Of a stretch of DNA of 64,000 nucleotides, positions 8,786 to 17,200 are shown one piece after another. The stretch covers positions 183,209 to 247,208 of the forward strand of contig NZ_SRLA01000007.1 in NCBI RefSeq assembly GCF_004745825.1. Direction: 5' to 3'. Source of the stretch: Hymenobacter fodinae (GTDB taxonomy: Bacteria; Bacteroidota; Bacteroidia; Cytophagales; Hymenobacteraceae). Within the stretch, counting starts at the first letter, position 1; each line of letters begins with the position of its first letter. A program made the position numbers and the translations under genes. The notes under the pieces are model-generated. The model was not told the DNA's origin, did not search any database, and saw only the letters and a list, made by a program, of their open reading frames with translations.

Positions 8786-9853
8786 ATGTTTTATCTTCCG
8801 ACTTCCGGGTGGCCGCGGTGCGCCGCCAACTTTTTCGTGCGGCGGCGCTGGGCTCGCTTCGTCGCGGGGGCAGCGCTGCTGCTCGCGCAGAGCCTCCTGG
8901 CGCCCCCAGCGGCGGCGCAAGCCGGCTTTGTACCCGCCAATGGGATGACCCTGGCCTATGAAAGCCTGGGCAACCCGCGGCGGGAAACCATTCTACTCAT
9001 TGGCGGCACCGGTAGTCAGCTCACGCACTGGTCGGATGCGTTCTGCCAGGCACTCGTGGCGAAAGGGTTTCGCGTGATCCGCTTTGACCAGCGCGACTGC
9101 GGCCTTTCCACCCGCCTGGAGGGCGCTGGTCTGCCGGATTGGCCCAGCCTGATGACCCGGCTGGCCGCGGGCCAATCGGTCCCGCTCGCCTACACCCTCT
9201 CCGACCTGGCCCGGGACGCGGTGGGGCTGCTCGACGCGCTGGATATTCGTCGGGCGCATGTGGTGGGCGCCTCCATGGGTGGCATGATTGCCCAACTAAT
9301 CGCCACCACCTACCCTACCCGGGTGCTCTCGCTTACTTCCCTCATGGCGACCGATGGTAAGCCGGGCCTGCCGCCCCTGGCCAAACCGGAGGTGCTGGCC
9401 CAGGCGCCCCCGCCGCCCACCGACCCAGACACGGCCGCGGCCCTGGTCTATGGGGTGCGCACGCGCCAGTTGCTCGGCAGTCCCGCCTACCCCACGGCCG
9501 AGGCGACCATCCGGGCGGAGGTAGCGCGCGAGCTCCGCCGGAGCTGCTACCCGGCGGGCTACCAGCGCCACGCCGCCGCGGCCCTGGTCGAGAGCCAGCA
9601 CGACCGCCGCGCGCAGCTACGCACCCTCCAGGTGCCCACGCTCGTCGTGCACGGCGATGCCGATCCCCTGGTACCCGTCGCGGCAGGCCAAGACGTGGCC
9701 GCCACCATTCCCGGCGCGGAGTGGCTTCTCCTGCCGGGGGTGGGGCACGAGGTGCCGCTTCAAGTAGTTCCGGTCCTGGTTGACGCCATTGCGGCGGTGG
9801 CCGCCCGCGCCCACCGCCGGCCACCGATGTACGCTCACCCACGGCCACAATGA
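8786..9853 (+). CDS. Secreted alpha/beta hydrolase
   Basis: 355 residues from the ATG at 8786. The N-terminus is basic and then hydrophobic (RWARFVAGAALLLAQSLLAP), ending in AAAQA, consistent with a signal peptide. The fold is the classic alpha/beta hydrolase: an oxyanion segment IGGTGSQLTHW, RFDQRDCGLS, nucleophile elbow Ser163 in GASMGG, acid Asp291 or Asp293 in HGDADPLVP, and His321 in GVGHEVP. It resembles the haloperoxidase/epoxide-hydrolase/esterase branch; the substrate is unknown. It overlaps the next gene by 4 bp (ATGA), so they form an operon. Confidence 0.88.
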   Translation: MFYLPTSGWPRCAANFFVRRRWARFVAGAALLLAQSLLAPPAAAQAGFVPANGMTLAYESLGNPRRETILLIGGTGSQLTHWSDAFCQALVAKGFRVIRFDQRDCGLSTRLEGAGLPDWPSLMTRLAAGQSVPLAYTLSDLARDAVGLLDALDIRRAHVVGASMGGMIAQLIATTYPTRVLSLTSLMATDGKPGLPPLAKPEVLAQAPPPPTDPDTAAALVYGVRTRQLLGSPAYPTAEATIRAEVARELRRSCYPAGYQRHAAAALVESQHDRRAQLRTLQVPTLVVHGDADPLVPVAAGQDVAATIPGAEWLLLPGVGHEVPLQVVPVLVDAIAAVAARAHRRPPMYAHPRPQ

Positions 9854-10212
9854 CGGTTTTCTTGTGGAGTCTGCAAGGCCTGCTGGCGGCGGTATTTCTG
9901 CTAGCGGGCACGGTGAAGCTAACCCAGCCGGCCGCCACCGTGCGGGCCCTGGCGCCGGCTGGATTTTCCCTTTCCTTCCTGCGGGGGCTGGGGGCCGTGG
10001 AACTCCTCGGGGCCGTCGGCGTGCTGGTACCCCAGGGGACGGGCGTCTTGCCTTGGCTAACCCCACTCGCGGCGGGCGGGATGGGGGTGGTGCTGGCGGC
10101 CGCCATCGGGGTGCACGCCCGGCAACGGGCCTTCAACCGACTGCCGTTCCTACTCTTCCTGCTCGCTAGCGCGCTTGTGGTGGCTTACAGCCGCCGCCAC
10201 TTCCTAGGGTAA
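9850..10212 (+). CDS. DoxX-like small membrane protein
   Basis: 120 residues with four predicted helices. It starts LWSLQGLLAAVFLLAGTVKL, the family pattern 'l~~ll~~~f~~aG~~Kl', and continues FLRGLGAVELLGAVGVLVP, ending with two further hydrophobic segments. DoxX/DoxD-like proteins are membrane subunits or redox-associated proteins, often of unknown role. The gene is translationally coupled to the preceding alpha/beta hydrolase. Confidence 0.82.
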   Translation: MTVFLWSLQGLLAAVFLLAGTVKLTQPAATVRALAPAGFSLSFLRGLGAVELLGAVGVLVPQGTGVLPWLTPLAAGGMGVVLAAAIGVHARQRAFNRLPFLLFLLASALVVAYSRRHFLG

Positions 10213-10380
10213 CGGTAGGGTCTTGTCCTACACAACGTTGGCCGTTGGTTTACCGAAAGCGGCGAATTTCGCCAAAGGTTACTGCCCGACCAATGTTTTT
10301 AGCGGGGGCTGCCTCCCGGGCCATTGGGCTTAGTGCTTCTACCTGGTGCCTCTTACTGACTTACCCCTGAAGGGTTTGGT
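10213..10380. other. Intergenic, nothing recognised
   Basis: No gene or clear hairpin is seen between the DoxX-like gene and the dehydrogenase remnant. Confidence 0.2.
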
Positions 10381-10620
10381 TTACGCGTTTGTGCCGGGGC
10401 AAGAAGGGGGAGATGCCACGTGTATCTGGGCCCACACTTTCGCAGCCATGCCCGCCCCCTGCACAGCCCGGCGCAACACGTCAGCGTCTACGAAATCCGC
10501 AACTATCCGCGTGGTGGCAAACGGCGCTCGGTCAATGCCTACTACCTCATGCTGACTAGCCAGCTGGTTGTAGATCGCGCGTCCCACTCGCCCGGAACTA
10601 CCGGTCACGACTATTTTCAT
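10381..10620 (-). pseudogene. N-terminal fragment of an NAD(P)-dependent epimerase/dehydratase
   Basis: From the ATG at 10620 the protein begins MKIVVTGSSGRVGRAIYNQL, then HEVVGIDRAPFATTRIVADF, a textbook Rossmann start with a T-G-x-x-G-x-x-G nucleotide-binding motif and a 'D' strand. After about 60 residues the similarity fades (AKVWAQIHVASPPSC) and the frame stops near 10381. The catalytic YxxxK segment is missing. Family members are 250-330 residues, so this is a truncated or frameshifted remnant of an SDR-type epimerase. A neighbouring frame shows partial continuation, suggesting frameshifts. Confidence 0.6.
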
Positions 10621-10937
10621 TCGCCTGCAGATAACAACGCCTTGAGGAGGAGGATTTGGCAGCGGCAAAGATGGGCCGTACAGCCGGGTCGCCGCACGAG
10701 CCGGTTCACTCGGGTGAAAGGAGCCATTGCGCGGGTGGATGAAGACGCAGCGCAGACCGCCGTACTGGGGGAGGAGCTCACCGCGCAGAACCAATGGAAA
10801 AATACGCTCTGTTGCTTGGCTCGGACTACTCCAGATCATCCACCTGAAGCTGCTTGTAATGGATCCTAATCGACCGTTTGGGATATGTTATCCACTCCAC
10901 GATCCTGCTGATGCTCCTTGCGCCCAGTAAAGTAGGG
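10621..10937. other. Intergenic, nothing recognised
   Basis: There is no supported gene. Open frames here are shadows or fragments without domain features. Confidence 0.2.
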
Positions 10938-11492
10938 CTATTCCATTTGGTAGTCGAAGCGCCCCTGGGTGATCCGCACCTGCCGGCCAGTGGCCCGGTT
11001 GGTGGCGACAAATTCGAAGCGCCCCGCCAGAATCCGGGCCTGGCGGTCTACCCGGGTCAGCGTCAGCGTGCCCGAGGCGGGAGCCTGGGAGCTGTACGGG
11101 CCAGCGGGGGAGTAGTACCAGCCCTTGACTCCCCCTTTGTGAGGGGAAAGCGAGAACGGATACGTGGTTCCCGCTTCCAGCACCATACTGTCGGCTTCCA
11201 GGAACAGCAGGGGCGAGTCAGATCTTTTTTCGTCCGTAATGCCGAGCGAAAAATTCGAGTGGGTGGCCGTGGTGCCGAGCCGGAAAGCCAGGCTCGTGCC
11301 AGAACGGCCCCGGCCATTGCGAGGAATCAGCACCGCGCCATCGACCAAACAGCCCGCGTGGTTTGCGCCCCGGGTTGTTTCGGCCGGCAGCGCGGGGGAG
11401 ACCTCCTGCGGTTGACAAGCCCCAAGGAGGACGGCGAGGAGCAGGTGCCCGGCACGAGCCAGAGGGGAAGGCGTGGTTGTCGTGGTAGCCAT
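10938..11492 (-). CDS. DUF6252-like lipoprotein
   Basis: The frame extends upstream to 11585, but the ATG at 11492 gives a lipoprotein signal (ARAGHLLLAVLLGACQ) with lipobox LLGAC, so I choose it (184 residues). The mature part has NHAGCLVDGAVLIPRNGR near its start and ATGRQVRITQGRFDYQ at its end, with LTLTRVDRQARILAGRFEF between. This is the layout of DUF6252-type Bacteroidota lipoproteins, which end in '~G~F~~~~~~~~tg~~~~it~GrFd'. It is a probable outer-membrane or periplasmic lipoprotein with no known function. The family name is assigned by pattern. Confidence 0.72.
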   Translation of the reverse strand: MATTTTTPSPLARAGHLLLAVLLGACQPQEVSPALPAETTRGANHAGCLVDGAVLIPRNGRGRSGTSLAFRLGTTATHSNFSLGITDEKRSDSPLLFLEADSMVLEAGTTYPFSLSPHKGGVKGWYYSPAGPYSSQAPASGTLTLTRVDRQARILAGRFEFVATNRATGRQVRITQGRFDYQME

Positions 11493-12334
11493 AATCAGCC
11501 GCGAATCTAGGGAATGAGGCAGGTGTACGCCCGCAGAAAGGATAGCAGCCCGCTTCAGCGCACTCCCTTTTCCGGCGTCGCCCAAGGGTAGGCAATGTAA
11601 TCGCTCGCGGACTGTTTATTCTCGCGCCCAGGGGAGCCCGGGCGCAGGAACTGAACCTATCGCGGGGCCAAGTTACGGCGCGACACTTCCCGAAACCAGA
11701 AGTGGCCACGGGGCACCGCCCCGGCGGCAAGCCGGGTAAGGGCGGGGCGGGCGGCCAGCTCGTCACGCAGGAATTCGCCGGGTGTAGCCGCAGGGGGAAC
11801 CGCCGGCAACCTTGGCTACCGGGGGCCCCTCGTACCTGCCGCTACCCACCCAGCTCACCCGTAACGCCCCGGGGCGGGGCGGGCGGCGTGGTTCCTGCGC
11901 CAGCCCCGGCGTACATCCAGCCGCGGGAGTAGGCCCAGCGGCGGGCACTTCCCGCGGGGAACTGGGAGGCACAAGCCTACGACGGCCCGGACAACAGCAC
12001 TAGCAGGCATAAGCTCCCTCGCACCCATCAGCGCAAACGAGTATTCAGCTGCCCCCACGGTCGCGGGCGCCGGAACTCGCCGCGAGTTTAGCTCCCCAGC
12101 CTCGGGCGGGTGCTAGGTGGATTGGCGAACTGCCCTCCGGTCTCGCCGGGCCCCTTGGATCCGCAACGGGCCTGCGGGCGGCTACGCCCCCTGGTGCGAG
12201 CACCCGGTTCCCCGGGCGCGGCGTGGCGCCGCCCCGGCTCCTCCTCCTCCAAGCAACTTCCGCTCAGACCGGGCGCCCAGGCGTTACCCCCGGCTGACGC
12301 CGCGACCCTTGACCAGGCCGCCTAGGCACCGGCG
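11493..12334. other. GC-rich gene-poor stretch (~840 bp)
   Basis: Frames are open on both strands because of high GC, but none shows a domain, signal peptide or plausible composition. I see no RNA gene or phage feature. Confidence 0.25.
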
Positions 12335-12379
12335 CCAAACTTAGTACCGATAATGCTCAATTGTCGGTACTAAGTTTGG
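12335..12379. repeat. Inverted repeat, 19-bp arms with 7-bp spacer (candidate recombinase site)
   Basis: Left arm CCAAACTTAGTACCGATAA (12335-12353), spacer TGCTCAA (12354-12360), right arm TTGTCGGTACTAAGTTTGG (12361-12379). The arms pair with a single mismatch. It lies just past the terminator-like hairpin at the 3' end of the tyrosine recombinase gene. Two inverted arms around a 6-8-bp spacer is the usual shape of a tyrosine-recombinase core site. The 8-mer ACCGATAA at the inner end of the left arm recurs in the inverted repeat on the other side of the recombinase gene. Confidence 0.7.
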
Positions 12380-12382
12380 GTC

Positions 12383-12404
12383 AAAAAACCGGCTTTTTGG
12401 CCGG
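12383..12404 (-). terminator. Intrinsic terminator of the tyrosine recombinase gene
   Basis: Read on the minus strand: stem CCGGC, loop CAAAAA, stem GCCGG, then TTTTTT. It begins ~40 bp after the recombinase stop, where an intrinsic terminator is expected. Confidence 0.75.
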
Positions 12405-12442
12405 ATTTCCAAGGTCGCTTTTTGCCGTCCAGATTTGTTCTG

Positions 12443-13411
12443 TTAGAGCCCGAGCTCCTTGGCCGAGTTATGCTGGCGCACATTGTCGAGTCGGGTGTAG
12501 CGCCGGATCATCGCACTCGTCTTGTGCTTGGTCTGGTTCATCACTTTGGAGTCGTCGGCGCCGTTAAGTTTGGACACCGTCACGAACGAAGCCCGCAGCG
12601 AGTGCGCCGTATACTGCGCGCCCAGGTACTGCTGCACAATCAGGTTGGTGTACTTGGTCGTCATACGCCGGGTCGTCAGCTGGTTGTTTTTGCGCAGCGA
12701 GACAAACACCGGACCCTCGGTGCGACCCAGCATCCGCAGCCAGGCCTGCAATGACCGGATCGGACACAGCGCCGAGTCCGGCGAGTAGAAAATGGCTTTC
12801 TCTTCGGCTTGCCCCAGCTGGTTGGTTTTGCTGTGCGGCAGCGTCACCACCAAGCCGTCGTCATCAAAGGCCAGGTCTTCAATGTTGAGCGCTTCGAGCT
12901 CCGAGCGGCGGAACGCGCCGGTGAAGCCCAGCAGCAGCAAGGCCCGGTTGCGCAAACCCGCGGGCACCGTGACATCGATGCTTTTGATGGTGCGCTTAAA
13001 CGAATCGAGGGAAAACGCGGGCGCCTGCTTTTGGCGGGTCTTGATTTCGCGTGCAATGCCGCGCAGCAGCACCTTGAGTTTTTTGTCCGTCGTGGGCGAC
13101 TCTACGCCCGCCAGCTCGTGGGCCTTGGCAATGGCCGCCGCATGCCGCTCGATAGTCGCGTACTTCTTGCCCGTGTCGGCGAGCTCAGTCAGAAATCCGA
13201 CCAACGCTTCGACCGAGGCCGGCAGCGCCGCCATCTCGTGGAGGGTGCACCAGGCGGTGAAGCGCTTCCAGTCCCCGGCGTAGGCGCGCACGGTGTTGGC
13301 TGCCCCGCGCAGGCCCGAGGCGATGTAGCGGTGGGTGGATTCGAGCAGGTGTGCCGGCACCTGGCCAGCCGGCTGGGAGGTGATGACGGGCAACTGGTTT
13401 TCGGTAGCCAT
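12443..13411 (-). CDS. Tyrosine recombinase (phage-integrase family)
   Basis: 322 residues. The N-terminal SAM-like core-binding domain spans ~20-105 (NTVRAYAGDWKRFTAWC). The C-terminal catalytic domain shows all the usual residues: Arg168 in GAFRRSEL, Lys195 in PHSKTNQ, His270 and Arg273 in TAHSLRASF, His296 in TKHKTSAMI and the nucleophile Tyr305 in RRYTR. It resembles XerC/D-like and plasmid recombinases that resolve or integrate DNA at short inverted sites. The gene is flanked on both sides by inverted repeats sharing ACCGATAA (12335-12379 and 13442-13507), and the second sits in its own leader, so it may also act as an operator. An AT-rich Shine-Dalgarno-like stretch (tataaggag, minus-strand context around 13415) precedes the ATG. 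Confidence 0.93.
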   Translation of the reverse strand: MATENQLPVITSQPAGQVPAHLLESTHRYIASGLRGAANTVRAYAGDWKRFTAWCTLHEMAALPASVEALVGFLTELADTGKKYATIERHAAAIAKAHELAGVESPTTDKKLKVLLRGIAREIKTRQKQAPAFSLDSFKRTIKSIDVTVPAGLRNRALLLLGFTGAFRRSELEALNIEDLAFDDDGLVVTLPHSKTNQLGQAEEKAIFYSPDSALCPIRSLQAWLRMLGRTEGPVFVSLRKNNQLTTRRMTTKYTNLIVQQYLGAQYTAHSLRASFVTVSKLNGADDSKVMNQTKHKTSAMIRRYTRLDNVRQHNSAKELGL

Positions 13412-13441
13412 ATATATAAGGAGTAGCGCGCCTAAAAAACG

Positions 13442-13507
13442 GGGTGAAATACGAATTTACGATAAGGACCGATAAGTGAACCTTATCAGTCCTTATAGTT
13501 TTCACCC
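13442..13507. repeat. Nested inverted repeat upstream of the tyrosine recombinase (candidate core site)
   Basis: Inner arms TAAGGACCGATAAG (13463-13476) and CTTATCAGTCCTTA (13482-13495) pair with one mismatch around a 5-bp spacer TGAAC. Outer arms GGGTGAAA (13442-13449) and TTTCACCC (13500-13507) also pair. Aligned on the 8-mer ACCGATAA (13468-13475) and a 7-bp spacer, the right side is TTATCAGT against TTGTCGGT in the 12335-12379 repeat (6 of 8 identical). The position is 31 bp before the recombinase ATG. Confidence 0.7.
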
Positions 13508-13550
13508 TGCCTGGGTAATCGCACTCCGCAAACGAGGATAGTTACATCAC

Positions 13551-13628
13551 CTATGTCAAGAAACCCCTCGTTTGTTTTACATAGGTCAAGCTAGCTATGT
13601 AAAACAAACGAGGGGTTTCTTGACATAG
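13551..13628. repeat. Perfect inverted repeat, 34-bp arms, 10-bp spacer
   Basis: Left arm 13551-13584 (starts CTATGTCAAGAAACCCC, ends TTTTACATAG), spacer GTCAAGCTAG (13585-13594), right arm 13595-13628. The arms are exact reverse complements. There is no gene inside. It could be a bidirectional transcription barrier, a cruciform-forming site or a protein-binding element linked to the recombinase region. Confidence 0.85.
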
Positions 13629-14267
13629 CTAGCTTGCATCCCTTTCTAGCTAGTTCTTTTTCTGCGTGCAAACAAACTGGCCACCAGCTGCTCTTCCGCC
13701 TGCGGTAGAACTGGAAACATGAGCCGTACTGAAAAAACTACCGGCTGCTCACCGTGCGTTAGCGGAGCTCAACGGCTTGGTCGCCGCAAATCCCCGACGA
13801 GAGCATTCTGCTTGATACACTGCCATTGCAGGAAGCAAAAGACAGTTTGCTTATGTAGCCGTTCTTAACCGCCGAGAAGTTTTCGTGGCCGAAGTGTGAG
13901 CAGAACACAACCGCAGAAACTGTTCTGGGCGGAGGCATCCCGCTACAAGGCACGGCGGGCGTTACCAAAGACCTAACAGGCAGCCAACGGCCTCGGGTTT
14001 TCAATCTCACGGCCGGATAATGTGGCAGGCAAGGTCACAAAAAGTTACCCAGGCGGCGGAACCCGATGTGGTCTAATTGTGCAGCGCGGCGGTAACTGCC
14101 CGGCCCAAGCCCTTGGGGGACGGCGGGTGTGGAGGCGCCGCTCCTATTCTCAACCAGCATCTGGCCGACGTTTCACTGGTGCAGCACACGGGCCAATACA
14201 GATAAAGCCAACTGCCGGGTAGAACTCCACAGAGCGTAGATCGGCTGAAGTTTATGGTATTTGGGCC
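13629..14267. other. Gene-poor stretch between palindrome and large membrane gene
   Basis: There is no supported gene over ~640 bp. Short frames on both strands carry no recognisable feature and may be decayed coding DNA. Confidence 0.25.
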
Positions 14268-17200
14268 TTACTGCACAGGATTTTCACCAGATTTGGTGGC
14301 AGCATTCGGCAAAGGCGCACTGCCGAAAGTGGGCAGCCCGAAAAAGCGTGAAAGCAGCAGTGCTCCTGACAAAGCCGTTGTGAGTAAAGCTTCTGCTTGG
14401 CTCAGGGAACCGTGCTGCGTTACGATGATAAACAGGCAGGCGGCGACCAGAAGCAAGAAGACTGGAAAGCTGCGGTGACGCCAGCTACCAACCTTATCTG
14501 CTTCCTGCTCGGCCTCCTTTTCAATGCGCAGCGCCTGGGAAGGGGGCAGACCAATCAGGATAAAGGTTCGGAATGTTTCATTAACAATCCGCAGGCCCAG
14601 TTGATCATACACCAGCAAGCCACGGTGCAGGAGGTCATAAATTAGCTGGGGCTCACGGCCATTTACCAATCCGTCCTGAGCCAGGTCGTAGAGCAGGTGG
14701 CGCTCGTTCGGGGCGAGAGTCTCCCAAAGCTGACGCAGTTGCAACTGCGCGCGGCGGTGGATAGCAAGAATGATATCGTCCTCCGTGGGCTGCCGGCCTG
14801 ATCGTGCACTAGCAAGCAGGAACTGCTCCAGCTCCGACTCCAGAGGTGCCAGAAAGGGAAGGGCATCGCATTCAACCCGCACATACCACCGGAGCAGAAG
14901 GTAATGCTTGACCTCCCTTATATTCAGGGTTTCAGCGGATGGGGATGGTGCCTTTACCCCCCCCGTTATCCCCTCAGCGGGGAAGGACGTCCGATCTAAT
15001 GCCTTTCGCAATTTATCTTCGAAATTGCTTTTATCCCGCGTGAGCTCCTGGCCGTCGGCGGTCCAGCTCACATCAGGGCGCAGTGGCCGCCGGGGGTGAA
15101 AGGGCTCATAGGCTATCACAAAGCCCGCTAACACGTCCAGCAGCCTGTCACCCTGTTGCCAGTACACCTCGTGCTCATCTTTTCTGGGACATTGCTGAGG
15201 GCTATGGCCGCAATCAGCAAATAAGGATGGGTGAACCCTCGATACTACCACCAGTCGCGCGGCAGCGGGCAACTCAGTAACGAGATACTCTAATAATTCA
15301 ATTTTGGCCCGCGTCATTGACGTATCGTGGACCCGGTAATCAAAATGATCCAAAACCAGGGTATAAATGTCAGCGGACTTTGCTTCTTCAACGGCCTTCT
15401 TTAGCAAAGCCTTATTGTTCTCCGAGCTGGCTTCGTCTTCTGTTGCAGGCACGAGGCGATAGCAGCTTACGGACTCATTCGCTTTGTAACGATCCGGAAG
15501 TCCCCCCCCTGTCGGATTGATTAGATAGCAGTGGACAGCAACTGGCTCAGCTACAAGTGGCAGATCGGGACTGAGAGCAGTCTGTTGCATAAGGTTTTTA
15601 AGGCTGAGCAAGTCAAGGTTAAATACCCGCCGGGCCAGAAGTGAAAGCAGGATGTACAGCACTACTAGCAGTAAGGCCAGCATGCCCAGTTGCCGTAAGG
15701 TGCGAGGCAGGTAGTGAGGCCAAGATTCGCCCTTTGTAACGGCACTTGGCCAGTACCAGTGTCTCCCCCAGGCCACGTCGCTGACGAAGGACATGAGCTT
15801 GTCATGAGACCCATCGGGGCGGGCATGATAAGACCATACGCGGGTATCGTTGTCCCGCTTTTTCGTTCCCCAATAAGTAGCGTAGTCTCCAAAGGGCAGG
15901 GTGCTGCGTCCACTTTGCTGCAGCGTATCGAAACCGGGATGCAGCCACTGGACGATCTGTCGGAAGTTGCGCACTGCCCTAGAAGGAAGTTTTTCCCATG
16001 CATCAGAATCAGATGAGTAGTACTTGGTGCCGAAGAAACCAGATAAATAGGCTGTTTGCGCCGCGCGCTCATTTGGCGTGAGGTGTTCGGTCTCTGCCCG
16101 GTCTTCTGCTGCGCGTAACTGGCTGATCAACTGCAGATGATCGTGATGCAGCTGGAGCTCACGTTCAACCTGGTAAGCGAGGTGATAACAGTATATTGCC
16201 GGCGCAATACTGAGTACAACCAGCCAACCCAGCAGCATGCAGATATAGGCACGGCGGAAATACTTGTATGACCGCCGCCCTCCGTGTTTGTTTTCGGGAG
16301 CTTTCCAACGGCCAGAAACGTACCCGACAAGCCGCATCAATAGAAAAAGGGCGGTGTGAAATAATACTATCGTAGCAAACGGTACCCAGTCGTCGGGGGG
16401 GGCCTGAGCCTCGGCAGACAACGCCGGGCCGGTCCAGTAAAAGGCTAAAATACCGTATACGGTCAGTGTGGCGGCTACCAACCCAAACACCCGCGGCGAA
16501 GCTTTGGTCGCGTCCTCGGGCAGCTGCAGGATTCGGAAGCCATAACCAAACAGGTGTACGGGTAAGGTGACGAGCAAAAAGATCAGCACTGGGGCCTTGA
16601 TGAACAAGGAAAACAACCACAGCAGCACGATCCCACCAGCCAGTGCCGCAGTTATCTTCCAATAATGCATCTCCCGTTCCGATCTTGCCCAGAGTCGTCG
16701 CAGTTGATAAACGATATCAAACATGCGGTGGCGCCTAGGCAGTATAATAATATACAGCAGCAGGAACAGCAGGTGGGCCAGTGCGACCATGCCCAGTAAG
16801 GTAGACGCGAAGCTCAGCGCCTGCATGTGATGCGTGCGCACCGGCCTCAAATCTATCATGGCAACCAGAAACAACGGCAGGTTAGCCCATGATTGAGCGT
16901 ACAGCCGGTGGGGTCTTCCCTGATATTGCACAACTCCCTCGGCCGGCTGCCCGGTAAGCATCACCGTACGAAGCAGGCTGCCCGGCTCCGCATCCTGGAG
17001 TAAATTTTCACTTAGCGCAAGCCGGCTGTCAGAGTGAAACAGTACCTGTCCCTGAGCGTCGATGAGGCAAAAGCTGAAGCCAGGTGGCAGCACCGGTGAG
17101 GCAAACGTGCGCAGCCGGGTAGTATAAAGGTTCAGAGGCACCGGGCTGGTCGCTCGGGTACCGGCGGAAACAGCTGCATTATTTAGAAAGCGGCCACTGC

